Positions 25,606 to 35,450 of a stretch of 46,135 nucleotides of DNA are shown here, piece by piece. Position numbers and translations under genes: made by a program. Every line of letters starts with the position of its first letter. The first letter of the stretch is position 1. Under the pieces are notes generated by a model, which was not told the origin of the DNA, ran no database searches, and saw only the letters and a list, made by a program, of their open reading frames with translations. Origin of the DNA: Gracilaria caudata (Eukaryota > Rhodophyta > Florideophyceae > Gracilariales > Gracilariaceae); assembly GCA_030374735.1 (NCBI GenBank), contig JASCIV010000105.1:1-46135 (forward strand), in the 5' to 3' direction.

Positions 25606-28575
25606 ATGGATCCTTCTCTCTCATTTGTCACCCCGGCTTCCGCGGCTCGAGTGCAGAGTGCAGCGGCGCGACGCGCCACTGCTGTCTGTCGCAGGCCCAC
25701 GCGCAGCGCGACGGTAATGAAAAAGGTTCGTCGGAACGTAGCCACTGGCGAAGAGGATAATGCAGTGGATGTGTTTGGCGGAAATAACCTGTCTCAAGAA
25801 GAGTTGCTTGCAGCCGCTCTGGGAGAACAACCTGCTGCGCCAGTACCAACCCCTTCGAAGAAGAAAAAGAAGCCGAAGAAGGGCTCTGTGTTAAATGATG
25901 ACGCGAACGCTGTGGATGTGTTTGGAGGCTCTTCCATGTCACAGGACGAGCTACTGGCGGCTGCATTGGGAGAACAACCGTCGGCTGCAGAAACGTCGGC
26001 CGCGAAGAAGAAGAAGAAGCTGAAGAAAGGCTCTGTACTGAGCGGTGATGACAATGCCGTCGATGTGTTTGCGGGTACGTCCATGTCACAGGAGCAGCTT
26101 CTGGCAGATGCTCTGGGAGAGCAACCAGAGGACACCTCCGCAAAGCAGCCAAAGAAGAAGAAGAAGCAAAAGGGAAATAATGGTGTTGTTGATGAAGCTG
26201 GCAATGCTGTGTTCTCAGGAACGAATTTGTCACAGGAGGAACTCTTGACTCAAGCGCTCGGCGAATCACCACAAGCGCAAGGCAAGCAATCAGAAAAGAA
26301 AAAGAAAGGCAAGAAGAAGTCTACCGCCGATGCTGACGAAAACGCCGCTGACGTCTTTGGCTCTATTGACCCCTCTTTGCAAGAGCTATTCGGAGGTGGC
26401 TTGCAAGAATCAAATGATTCATATGGAAATGACGCTCGCAAGTCTTCCAAACATGGTTCTAATGGAAGTTCGTCCACGACATCATCGCAAACTGTTTTAA
26501 TAGGAGAGGAAGATGAGCTCCTCGATGAACAGGAATTACCCGAGGCATCTGAAGAATCGCTTATAGACGACGATTTTGAGCCTGAAACAGAAGTCGTTAA
26601 CGAGTTTGATGATGTGTCCAAACAATTCCGCGACTTCACGACAGAAGGCCGCCGACAAAAAATGAAAGAATCCAGGAAAGATCGTAATGCTGCCGAAGGT
26701 CGCCTTGCAGATGTCAAGTACGCCAACTTCGGCACCGGAGGGGAAAAGTTCACCTCAGTTAGGTTGGAAGATGTCACAATGATATTCCGAAATACTACAG
26801 TGTTACAGGGGGTAACATGGGGAGTAAGAACAGGAGAACGTGTAGGACTAATTGGGGAGAATGGGTGCGGGAAGACAACACAACTTCGTATTATTGCAGA
26901 TCTACTGAAACCAACATCGGGAGAAGTTGTGAGGTCATCAAAGAAAACAAAGGCTTCATTCTTGCGTCAGGAGTTCGTGGATGAATTGGATCCGACTCGT
27001 ACTCTTCGTGAGGAGTTTTATTCTGCTTTTCACAAGGAGATGCTATTGGCGGCGGAGTACACCAAGTGCGAGAGGGACATAGCAACCGTAGGAGATGATA
27101 TGGATTCGCTTGAGCGTCTGCTCAACCTCTTTGAAGACCTTAGACAGCAATGCGAAGAAAACGACGTTTGGAACTTGGATGCCAGAATTGATAAAGTCAT
27201 GCCAGGATTGGGTTTTACTGAAGATGACAGTGATAAACTCGTTGCAGCCTTCTCGGGTGGTTGGAAGGTTCGAATCGGTCTCGGAAAAGTGCTGCTCCAA
27301 GATCCGGACCTACTCTTATTGGATGAGCCTTCTAATCATTTGGATAACGAATCTGTCGAGTGGCTCGAAGAATTCCTTCAACAGTGCAAGCTGCCGATGG
27401 TTGTAGTTTCTCATGACCGTGAATTTCTTGACAAGGTTTGCACCAAGATTGTTGATATTGAAGGCGGGGAAGCCTTTGAATATCCTGGAAACTACTCAAC
27501 ATTTGTCAAACTCAAGAAAGAGCAACGAAAAGCTTGGGAAGCTGCCTATGAACGCCAGCAGAAGTTCATCAGGGAACAGGAAATCTACATCAAGAGAAAT
27601 CGACGCGTTCCAGCCAGATCAAGTCAAGTCAAGAGTCGCGAGAAAATGCTCGATCGAATGGAACGAACTGGGCAAATTGTTCGGAGGCCTCCACGTCAGG
27701 GGAAACCACTCGTTTTCAGATTTCCTCCAGCTCCTCGGTCAGGTCGTGACTGTATTGTCATTGATGAGCTTACTCATGGATACGGGGGGAAGACACTTTT
27801 CCAAGATGCTTCTATAGCCATTGAGCGCGGTGACCGAATTGCTCTCATAGGTCCAAATGGTAGTGGAAAGAGCACACTTCTACGTCTCATTGTGGGGCTT
27901 GAAGAACCTCAAGGAGGTGCGGTAGAATGTCAAGAACTTACAAACATCAAGGTCGCCTACTATGAGCAAAACCAAGCAGATGCGCTTGATTTAGAAATTA
28001 CTGTTCTTGATACTCTTACAAGAGCGGCTCCAACTGATATGAGATACGAGGACATACGAGCTCTACTTGGAAAGTTTTTGTTCAAGGGTGACGCTGTGAA
28101 GAAGAAGGTGTCTGCGTTGAGCGGGGGTGAAAAGGCCAGGTTGGCCCTCGCGAAGATCATGCTCGAACCTGCGAATGTTCTCGTTCTTGATGAACCTGGA
28201 AATCATCTGTCAATATCAGCGAAAGAAATGCTTGAGGAGGCTTTGCAGCATTTCCAGGGTACTTTGTTGCTTGTGAGCCATGACCGATACTTGATTTCGC
28301 AAGTCGCAACTCAAATATTAGCAGTGGAAGACAAAAGTCTTGTTCTATACGATGGGGACTATAAGGCATACATGGAAAAGCATCAGGAGCTGAGGGAGAG
28401 GCTACAAGCTCGTTTCATCCCTGGTGTTTCCGAAATTAAGAGCGCCCCAAAAATAGTCGTAGAAGAACCGATAGAAATATCCAACAAGAAGGAAAAGAGA
28501 AAGAAGACTTTTGGAGGGAGTGGAGTTCAAAGTGGCAAAACCAAGGAAATGAACGCGAAGAGATGGAGGCAATAG
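25606..28575 (+). CDS. plastid-targeted ABC-F ATPase with repeat-bearing N-terminus
   Basis: 989 residues, single exon. Soluble twin-ATPase of the ABC-F family; relatives act on the ribosome as translation factors. ABC domain 1: Walker A GENGCGKTT, signature FSGGWKVRI, Walker B LLLLDEPSNHLD. Domain 2: Walker A GPNGSGKST, signature LSGGEKARL, Walker B VLVLDEPGNHLS. The linker between them (YERQQKFIREQEIYIKRNR) is the ABC-F ribosome-contacting P-site tRNA motif region. There are no membrane segments. The first ~45 residues (MDPSLSFVTPASAARVQ..., Arg/Ala/Ser-rich, early Phe) resemble a red-algal plastid transit peptide. Residues 52-270 hold five repeats of about 46-50 residues, described separately. 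The start is ATG 25606; upstream codons in frame are non-ATG. Confidence 0.9.
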   Translation: MDPSLSFVTPASAARVQSAAARRATAVCRRPTRSATVMKKVRRNVATGEEDNAVDVFGGNNLSQEELLAAALGEQPAAPVPTPSKKKKKPKKGSVLNDDANAVDVFGGSSMSQDELLAAALGEQPSAAETSAAKKKKKLKKGSVLSGDDNAVDVFAGTSMSQEQLLADALGEQPEDTSAKQPKKKKKQKGNNGVVDEAGNAVFSGTNLSQEELLTQALGESPQAQGKQSEKKKKGKKKSTADADENAADVFGSIDPSLQELFGGGLQESNDSYGNDARKSSKHGSNGSSSTTSSQTVLIGEEDELLDEQELPEASEESLIDDDFEPETEVVNEFDDVSKQFRDFTTEGRRQKMKESRKDRNAAEGRLADVKYANFGTGGEKFTSVRLEDVTMIFRNTTVLQGVTWGVRTGERVGLIGENGCGKTTQLRIIADLLKPTSGEVVRSSKKTKASFLRQEFVDELDPTRTLREEFYSAFHKEMLLAAEYTKCERDIATVGDDMDSLERLLNLFEDLRQQCEENDVWNLDARIDKVMPGLGFTEDDSDKLVAAFSGGWKVRIGLGKVLLQDPDLLLLDEPSNHLDNESVEWLEEFLQQCKLPMVVVSHDREFLDKVCTKIVDIEGGEAFEYPGNYSTFVKLKKEQRKAWEAAYERQQKFIREQEIYIKRNRRVPARSSQVKSREKMLDRMERTGQIVRRPPRQGKPLVFRFPPAPRSGRDCIVIDELTHGYGGKTLFQDASIAIERGDRIALIGPNGSGKSTLLRLIVGLEEPQGGAVECQELTNIKVAYYEQNQADALDLEITVLDTLTRAAPTDMRYEDIRALLGKFLFKGDAVKKKVSALSGGEKARLALAKIMLEPANVLVLDEPGNHLSISAKEMLEEALQHFQGTLLLVSHDRYLISQVATQILAVEDKSLVLYDGDYKAYMEKHQELRERLQARFIPGVSEIKSAPKIVVEEPIEISNKKEKRKKTFGGSGVQSGKTKEMNAKRWRQ
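25759..26415 (+). repeat. five tandem protein-coding repeats in ABC-F gene
   Basis: Residues about 52-100, 101-149, 150-199, 200-245 and 246-270 of the ABC-F protein. Each unit reads NAVDVFGG--(L/M)SQEELL--ALGEQP followed by a short acidic/Ala linker and a lysine cluster (KKKKK-KKG). Units 1-3 are near-identical in plan, unit 4 lacks VD, and unit 5 is degenerate and lacks the lysine cluster. The pattern suggests internal duplication. Confidence 0.9.
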
Positions 28576-28816
28576 AGAGCTTTCACTGCATGACGTACTT
28601 CTTAGTACAGCTTTATTCGATTACTGTTATTTGAAAATGTACATGTGATAGTACTCTCGATTTGTTTGATGTCGTGGTAGAAGACCTTCATATTCATATG
28701 AAGGGAACCCTTCAGCGACAAATTTGCACAAAGTTTATCTCAAGTTCTAATGGAGACACATTACCGAGGATCTCACAAAGACAGCAAAGAATCGGTGCGT
28801 TCCAATCCAAGTTCAG

Positions 28817-30934
28817 TCAGGTTCCGGGTGTTCTTCGGAAAGCCATCCAAACCGTTCTGCACTCTGCAACAAACGCTCTTCCCTGTAGCTCTTTCGGTGG
28901 GTGGAAACTATCCTTTCTCTGAGAAGGCCATGCCAACACGGAGAGTACGCCCAGCACAACGTTTCTTTCGGATTGTCGAAGCACAAGATTCCTAGTTCTA
29001 CCTATCAGCGCAAGAGTAGCGATGCAACCTCGAACAAATGCCGCTAGTTTTCTTCGTTCCCTAGTTTGTCCAACTATATCCTCCTTCCATAGTCCATAGT
29101 CATTTTGCTCATCTGTGCGCATATCTGCAACACGAAGACTCTGAATCGCATGCACACAAGCATCTGTTAGGGCCGCTATACCGTTCTCATCCACAGTCGA
29201 TGGAGCGTGACAAGCTGCACTCGTTAGAATCGCCAAAGCAGATTGTGGGGGATATCGTTCTGCTCGAAGAACATCGCTGGCGGCTGTGAGAGCTTCCTCA
29301 AGAACACGCACGTCTTCATCACATAGTGGGCTTATCGACGTCAGACACACATTAACGCCTACTTCGAGGACAGAGAGTGCTGAGTGTCGTACCTTTGAAC
29401 TTAGAGCCTGTTGATTTCGAGGAATGGAAGTTGGCAGAACTCGCATGCGTCTCGTCCAATTCAGTACAACATTACCGAAAACCTGGGTCCTAAAGTGTGT
29501 TACCTGCTCCTCATTCCCATCGACCACCACCGCATCAAACATTACTCGTAGAACTTGTAGGCACTTATCGGCTATCTCAAAATCGACGCGCTTTGCAGCT
29601 CCCTTGAGTGCTTCCATCACGTTATCCGTTATGGCCAGCAACATTTCTACGTTTCGCCGGCATTGATCTGAGTACACAAGCAATCCATAGGTACAATGCA
29701 ATGAAGTCAAGGCTGCTCCTCTGCCGGCATTCAACACGGAGGTTAGAGGTTCAAGCAGATTTGGCCATTCATTGTCATCGCTTATGCCGGCGAGTAGAGT
29801 ATCCCGTAAACGCTCCTGGCCAGCAACACGCGCCAGCTGCCAAAGAGACGATTCCATGGGACCTGAGAAGAGATGATGACGAAGTGCCGCCTTCGTTGTG
29901 TTGTTCATTGAATCTCCCAACTCCAGCTTCCAGCAACCCGTACTCGAAGCTGGTTTTTGTGATCCCTTGTTCGTTTTCTTTGTCTCATTTGCTTTCTGGT
30001 TCAAAGTCTCCCGGGGTATGCGTGGATTTCTTCCTAACGGTATCAGGTCGAGTGGGCGTGGCCTTCGACGGGATTTACCAAGTGGAGGTCGTTGTGATGA
30101 CCGTTGGTTTTGTACATTTCGTCCTATTCCTGATTTCATTTGAGTACCAACAACCTGTGAAGTAGACATCTGGGTACCAGGGATCTGTGTACCTGGTTCT
30201 AGTGAAGCCGGATGTTGTGTGCCTCCAGCCTCATGCGACAATGCTATAGCTTCAACTCTTCGGCGGTCGCGCAAGGATGATAGCTCTTGTTTAGTATAGC
30301 TCAGTTGTTCCTGTAAACGAGCACTCTCCTGAGTGGCAACAGTGAGAGCTGCAGTCAGGCGCGTGTTTTCGGTCCGCATCTTCTCAACGTCCAGAGCGCG
30401 CAACGAGTCCAACTCGGCCTGCATAGCTCGCATTCTGTTTTGGTGGTTTGCAAGTGAGCCTCGTTGCTGTTCCACTAACGCTTGCAGCTCAGCGACATCT
30501 GCTTGCCGTCTTTCCTGCGCAGGCATGTGGTCAGGTATTGGGTTTAAAGTAATCGAAGGAGCGACTGGAGACAAAGGGACCGGATTTGATGATTGCAAAT
30601 TGGACTGCAAAGCGTGAGATGTGGCTTGAGCTTGTGGGAGCACCGGTAATCCCGGCTCTTGGACTTGCGGAGCTCCATCATTTGGGTTATGGGATAATGC
30701 ATTGGGATGCACAATATGTTCAAGCTGTGGAGCCGCTGAGGGCACCGGAGGGGCCGCGTTTGAGTCGAAATGGTTTCTGTGGTTTGTTGAGGCTGGGATG
30801 GAACCCTCACCACCGATAGAGTTGCGAGCATCAATGTAACGTTGTTCTATGACGTTCATGACCTCTGCGATTCTTTGCCACTCAAACTCCTCATCCTCAT
30901 CGATATCGCCGTCTGGAGAAGGTACTGAAGCCAT
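28817..30934 (-). CDS. coiled-coil protein, possibly ATRIP-like (unassigned)
   Basis: 705 residues, single exon. An acidic start (DGDIDEDEEFEWQRIAEVM) is followed by a disordered Pro/Gln/Ser-rich stretch and a coiled coil at about residues 140-225 (AELQALVEQQRGSLANHQNRMRA...). A basic low-complexity region (RPPLGKSRRRPRP) comes next, and then about 370 helical residues that look like alpha-solenoid. This plan (short acidic head, coiled coil, helical C-terminus) is that of ATRIP, the partner of checkpoint kinase ATR, but no motif proves it. The start is ATG 30934; upstream codons in frame are not ATG. It converges with ABC-F and is divergent from TAF12. Confidence 0.6.
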   Translation of the reverse strand: MASVPSPDGDIDEDEEFEWQRIAEVMNVIEQRYIDARNSIGGEGSIPASTNHRNHFDSNAAPPVPSAAPQLEHIVHPNALSHNPNDGAPQVQEPGLPVLPQAQATSHALQSNLQSSNPVPLSPVAPSITLNPIPDHMPAQERRQADVAELQALVEQQRGSLANHQNRMRAMQAELDSLRALDVEKMRTENTRLTAALTVATQESARLQEQLSYTKQELSSLRDRRRVEAIALSHEAGGTQHPASLEPGTQIPGTQMSTSQVVGTQMKSGIGRNVQNQRSSQRPPLGKSRRRPRPLDLIPLGRNPRIPRETLNQKANETKKTNKGSQKPASSTGCWKLELGDSMNNTTKAALRHHLFSGPMESSLWQLARVAGQERLRDTLLAGISDDNEWPNLLEPLTSVLNAGRGAALTSLHCTYGLLVYSDQCRRNVEMLLAITDNVMEALKGAAKRVDFEIADKCLQVLRVMFDAVVVDGNEEQVTHFRTQVFGNVVLNWTRRMRVLPTSIPRNQQALSSKVRHSALSVLEVGVNVCLTSISPLCDEDVRVLEEALTAASDVLRAERYPPQSALAILTSAACHAPSTVDENGIAALTDACVHAIQSLRVADMRTDEQNDYGLWKEDIVGQTRERRKLAAFVRGCIATLALIGRTRNLVLRQSERNVVLGVLSVLAWPSQRKDSFHPPKELQGRAFVAECRTVWMAFRRTPGT

Positions 30935-31532
30935 AGTGCTGCGATGAGGGTGTTTCCACACCGAACGCAGGTGTTCGTCTCTTTAAGATAAGCTTACGGT
31001 GCTGTGCGACGGTAACAAGCATGATATCACTGAAAAGGCTTTGGCCTTCAGAGGAGAAACCCCTTTTGCGCTTCGAATCTTATCAGCAACATCAGCTTCC
31101 AAGAGGGAGAAAGACGGTGAGCTACGGATGCGGCTGCCGTTCGCTACATACAACGGTGCGAAGGTGGATATTTGACGGGAACACATTTGTTTCGTGCCAT
31201 ATTTCCGATTCAGGATGCTCTTCGGGCAATGCTGCGCTCGTCAAGCTTGTTCGAAACGAAAAATGTTGGAAAAAATACAGCATTGCAGGCTTACGGCGCG
31301 CATCTTCCAGAACAGCTGGACTACGGAGTGGGTGCCACAACAGATGCAACGCTTGCATTTTGCACGGCCACTCCCTGTTGCCATGGGTGTTTGGCAGACA
31401 CCACATGAGCATGGCCCTGGTGAGAGAGCGTCACCCAGGTGCGGTCGCAACTCATTTCTTTCCGCGCGATTGTATTCGTAACTCGTAACGAACGTTTTGC
31501 GCAGGAACAAAGTGCAAATCACCTGCTGAACA
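30935..31532. promoter_or_regulatory. divergent region, ATRIP-like / TAF12, with unresolved open frames
   Basis: About 600 bp. Several frames are open at once on the plus strand. The longest, 31021-31488, starts with ATG and has 155 codons (MISLKRLWPSEEKPLLRF...). Another frame (31172-31408) contains RAIFPIQDALRAMLRSSSLFE, and a GTGAGC...GATTCAG pair (31117-31213) could splice the two. None matches a family I recognise, so they may be an extra small gene or TAF12 leader sequence. Confidence 0.35.
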
Positions 31533-32207
31533 ATGTCTGCGAGAGTTGGAGCAACATCCGGTGATTCTCGTACCACCAAGAGTCATTCCTTCATTTCACA
31601 ACAAGCCAGAGAACTGCTGCCCCCTAGCAAGTAAGTTTGGTTGCAATGACCTCACAGAGCGTCAGCGACCGTGCGCTTCGTTCGACACAAGCGGAGGCTA
31701 TATGCAAACCGTACATGCCTTTTTGGCTTTTGTAGAGGTGGCTTTTTTCGTCCGCAGTAACAAGTATTTCTAACCGGCAATATGAAAATGTTTGACAGAC
31801 TTCAGGAACTTCTTCAAGAGGTCGCGCCAGGCGAAGTATTAGATCCGGAAGTTGAAGAGGTTCGTTCTAGGACAAACAGTCGCAACGCGCGTAATGTGGT
31901 TCATCTTACTGGACTTGCCAATAGCAAAAGAGAACTAACCCATTCCCTATATTTGAAACACCACGAACAGTTTCTTCAAGAGCATGTAGACGAGTTTGTC
32001 GAATCCGTGACTGAGTTTGGATGCCTCATGGCAAAACACCGCAGAAGCAAAGTATTGGAGGCAAGAGATATACAGTTTCATCTTGAATCCGCGTGGAACA
32101 TCAGAGTCCCTGGATACGGTGACGATCCTAGGCCAGCAAAACGAAATGTAACCACACCTATTCATAACGCTCGCCTTCAAGCGGTTCAAAGAGCACAACA
32201 GCAATGA
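31533..32207 (+). CDS. TAF12: TFIID subunit TAF12 (histone-fold, spliced)
   Basis: Three exons, 31533-31630, 31799-31859 and 31971-32207, giving 131 residues. TAF12 is an H2B-like histone-fold subunit of TFIID and SAGA that pairs with TAF4. After splicing, the conserved core reads SKLQELLQEV, LDPEVEEFLQEHVDEFVESV, MAKHRRSKVLEARDIQFHLE and WNIRVPGYG, matching the family closely. Intron 1 (168 nt, GTAAGT, TTCTAACC branch, GACAG) is phase 2; intron 2 (111 nt, GTTCGT, AACTAACC branch, GAACAG) is phase 0. Intron 2 has a length divisible by three and no stop, so it reads through as coding in an unspliced ORF. The start ATG at 31533 follows an in-frame TGA at 31527. Confidence 0.9.
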
Positions 32208-32749
32208 ATTAGCTAAGGGAACACTCACTGGTCAGTCATTTATTGTCATTGCTCTGCGCGAAACAAGTATTTTTGAATCACGTTCAGCTCAAACACTGTT
32301 TGACGTCGAAGAAAGTTGGCCCAGATTACGTCATGTCCCGTGATCGTACTTCTGGATATTTTGCCACCGCCATGGAGTCGGAGTGTATAATGCCTTCTGA
32401 TCCCTTTACAGCGGAGGGGAAGAATTGTGTTGTGACAAGGAAGGACCAAATCGTGCAACTCTTCCTGTAAACCCGGGCGTTGGGGTCGTACATGTCTTTG
32501 CAAGTGTTCGTTCACCATCTCGGAAGCAGTCTTTTGCAAGAAGCGAGCTTCACATTTCTATTCCGCCGTTGCGAAGTATAGCATTGCATAAACGAAAGTC
32601 CTCGATAGAGGACCCACTCATTTGTGACTCTTGCATATCTAGAAAAGGCTTTTGCGTCTGAGGCAGCAAATCGACAGGAGTAGTGATAGACCCCGGCGCG
32701 AATCTCAGACATTTCAAATACACTTTAACGAGAAAGCCCTACCTACTTC
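32208..32749. other. intergenic, TAF12 to FtsH (convergent)
   Basis: 542 bp between convergent genes. Only short open frames with no protein-like features; no RNA gene recognised. Confidence 0.4.
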
Positions 32750-34873
32750 TTAATAGGCAGCGTAAGGCATCATTTCGATCTTATTCTCAGCTATCAGTCT
32801 CTGGAATTCTTCGGCCGACACAGTTTCTTTCTCTATCAGCAGGTTAGCCAGCGCATCGAGCAATTGCCTGTTGCTAGTCAGAAGACTCTTCGCCCTAGTG
32901 TACGCAACGTTCACTAGACGTCGGACCTCTTCATCTATTTCTGCTTTGAGTACTGAGCTCATTTGCGGCGAACCGCTTGCCATTTGACGTCCGAGGAACG
33001 GATTTCCACCGTCGGTGTTGAGCGATAATTGACCGACCTTTTGCGACATGCCGAACCTTGTTACCATTTGTTTCGCAACTTGGGTAACTCTTTGAAGATC
33101 ATTAGAGGCACCAGTTGTCACCTTCTCGTCTCCAAACACCAGTTCCTCTGCGATGCGTCCGCCCAGAGCAACGGCAAGCTGTCCCTCGAGGAATTGTCGT
33201 GAGTACAGACCAGTGTCGACTCTTTGCTCGTTTGGTGCAAAGAAGGTTAGTCCACCGGCACCACCTCTTGGAATGATGCTAATCTTAGCAACTTGATCGT
33301 AGTCAGGTGTCAACGCGCCGACAATGGCGTGACCAGCTTCGTGGTACGCGACGAGCTTCTGACGCTGAGGTGACATGACGGTTTCTTTCTTCTCAGCCCC
33401 TATAGTGATACGGTCGATGGCATCGCTCACTTCATCCGGACCAATCTCGGTCTTCTGGCGACGAGCCGTGAAGATAGCAGCCTCGTTGAGAAGGTTCTGC
33501 AGAGAAGCCCCAGAAAACCCAGGAGTACGGCGCGCAATCTGTTCAATGTCGACATCCTTCGCCAATGGTTTCCCGCGTGCATGAACCTTAAGAATTGCAA
33601 CACGTCCGTTGAAGTCTGGAAGGTCAACTATGACGCGGCGATCAAAACGTCCCGGTCGAAGAAGGGCATTGTCAAGGACATCGGCTCTGTTCGTCGCAGC
33701 AATGACAATCACTCCAGAATTACCTTCAAAGCCGTCCATTTCGGTAAGCATTTGGTTAAGCGTCTGTTCACGCTCGTCATTTCCTCCTGCAATACCAGCT
33801 CCACGTTGACGACCAACCGCATCAATTTCATCAATAAAGATAATGCACGGGGCGTTCTTCTTAGCATTCGCGAAAAGATCCCTGACACGAGAAGCACCCA
33901 CACCGACAAACATCTCGACAAACTCGGAGCCCGAAATTGAAAAGAACGGTACACCCGCTTCTCCCGCGACAGCACGAGCCAGAAGGGTCTTTCCAGTTCC
34001 TGGAGGACCTTCCAAGATGACGCCGCGTGGAATCTTAGCTCCTAGTTCGGTAAAACGCTCAGATTCTTTAAGGAACTGAACGACTTCTTGAAGTTCAAGT
34101 TTGGCACCGTCTACACCCGCGACGTCTTTGAAGGTAATGCCGGTCTCGGGGACCATTGAAACGCGCGCTCCGGAACGCTGCAAATCCATCGGACCACCCA
34201 TTGGTCCGAAACCACCGCCAGCACCTCCTGCGCGACGAGAGAGCAAGAACAAACCACCGAAAAGCAGAGCTGGGAATATGAGCGAGCGGATAAAGTCGCC
34301 TGCACCAGATTCGGGTTGAGACGGAAGCACAGTTACATCGACCTTATGACCGGTAAGTGTTTTCAACAAGTCCGGGTCGTTGGGCAAAGCATCAAGCTTA
34401 AATCGGTTGCCATCAGTATCGACGGCAAGAAGACGCTGGCCATCAGCCGAAAAGGTTACCTTTTCCACCTGGTCTTTCTCCACGGCATTGATGAACTGCG
34501 AATAACGCCAGTCCTGAACGCCATTGGATACCGGTGCGGGTGAATTCTCCGATGACATCGACCGGGTTGCCGCGGCGCTTGTTTCTTGTCGCATGCCTGT
34601 CATTTGCACGGGATCGGCCGCAGCGTGAACAGGGGAAGCATTGGTCGCAACGGCTGCTAAGATGGCTGCAGCTGCGGCGAGAGATGCGGTACGATTCAAC
34701 TCTTGCGAGAGTAAGGTCGCCACTCGCTGCAGACGGTTGCTCGATTGACTGTCGAGAAGTATTGCTGGCAGGGAGGGGGACGGAGAAGCCTTGCTCATGC
34801 GCGGACGACGAAGACTGGTGTTCGCTGTCCGCGGGCGACGCAGTGGCACCGCGGTGTGTGAAACGAAAGCCAT
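32750..34873 (-). CDS. plastid FtsH, AAA+ zinc metalloprotease (thylakoid type)
   Basis: 707 residues, single exon, ATG at 34873. Membrane protease that degrades damaged thylakoid proteins such as photosystem II D1. The start MAFVSHTAVPLRRPRTANTS is a red-algal style transit peptide. A hydrophobic Ala-rich segment (62-80) ending NASPVHAAA fits a thylakoid transfer signal with an AxA-like cleavage site. The membrane span is around 194-212. AAA domain: Walker A GPPGTGKT (289-296), Walker B IIFIDEID (344-351), second region of homology RPGRFDR (407-413). Protease: HEAGH (511-515) zinc site. Overall it resembles plant FtsH2/8-type enzymes. Red-algal plastid genomes commonly carry their own ftsH, so this would be a second, nuclear copy. 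Confidence 0.93.
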   Translation of the reverse strand: MAFVSHTAVPLRRPRTANTSLRRPRMSKASPSPSLPAILLDSQSSNRLQRVATLLSQELNRTASLAAAAAILAAVATNASPVHAAADPVQMTGMRQETSAAATRSMSSENSPAPVSNGVQDWRYSQFINAVEKDQVEKVTFSADGQRLLAVDTDGNRFKLDALPNDPDLLKTLTGHKVDVTVLPSQPESGAGDFIRSLIFPALLFGGLFLLSRRAGGAGGGFGPMGGPMDLQRSGARVSMVPETGITFKDVAGVDGAKLELQEVVQFLKESERFTELGAKIPRGVILEGPPGTGKTLLARAVAGEAGVPFFSISGSEFVEMFVGVGASRVRDLFANAKKNAPCIIFIDEIDAVGRQRGAGIAGGNDEREQTLNQMLTEMDGFEGNSGVIVIAATNRADVLDNALLRPGRFDRRVIVDLPDFNGRVAILKVHARGKPLAKDVDIEQIARRTPGFSGASLQNLLNEAAIFTARRQKTEIGPDEVSDAIDRITIGAEKKETVMSPQRQKLVAYHEAGHAIVGALTPDYDQVAKISIIPRGGAGGLTFFAPNEQRVDTGLYSRQFLEGQLAVALGGRIAEELVFGDEKVTTGASNDLQRVTQVAKQMVTRFGMSQKVGQLSLNTDGGNPFLGRQMASGSPQMSSVLKAEIDEEVRRLVNVAYTRAKSLLTSNRQLLDALANLLIEKETVSAEEFQRLIAENKIEMMPYAAY

Positions 34874-35450
34874 GTTGCGAAAGAGAGAGCTGAATACGAA
34901 GTGAGAACAGGAGGTGCGACCAGCGTTGCAAAGCTAGAAAGCCCCGTCGGTTCCTGACACGATGAGTTTCAGGAGTTGCCGAGGTCGAGCGAAGTACTTC
35001 TGTAGTTTCAGCAAGGAAAGGCACAGCAGAGAGAGTCGAGTCGCCGATATCGCCGAGATTGGCAGTGATGCGTGGTTGAGCTCTGTGTGGGCGGGCACCT
35101 CATCTCCAAAACCGGCGAAAGCAAACTCAACCGCACAAGCTTCCCCATGTGGGCGTGCTGGAGCAAGTTGCTATTTTCCAAAATCTCGTCCAAATTGTTC
35201 TGTTTTCTGTTGTGCGTACCGTCGTTCCTCAGAAGTGGCCACGTGTTGCACGCACGTGCATCCATACCGGCATGTCATCATCACATGATCATGCAAGTTG
35301 ATCCCGAGAAAGCGGCCATTCTTCCGTTCCGCTCGCCATCTCAAATGATCTCAAGCCCCATCCTCGTCAGCATGCCACGCAGCTCTACTTCAACACCTGC
35401 AGAAGGCCCAGTTGGCCGACTTCTGCGCCCAAACTCCCCTCGTTCTTGTC
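34874..35450. promoter_or_regulatory. divergent promoter, FtsH / isoamylase
   Basis: About 580 bp with two CACGTG boxes (35240-35245 and 35253-35258). Open frames here are overlaps without domain features. The isoamylase frame is open back to 35412, but the codon there is TTG, so it is treated as leader. Confidence 0.5.
35240..35258. promoter_or_regulatory. paired G-boxes (CACGTG)
   Basis: CACGTG at 35240-35245 and again at 35253-35258, 13 bp apart centre to centre (slightly over one helical turn), in the FtsH/isoamylase divergent promoter. In plants and algae CACGTG binds bZIP/bHLH factors and is frequent in light- and sugar-responsive promoters. Function here is inferred. Confidence 0.5.

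Noticed and set aside
31782..32207. 141-residue single-exon histone-fold protein
   Set aside because: It reads through a 111-nt intron and starts inside the upstream intron; the spliced model reproduces the conserved TAF12 core without gaps.
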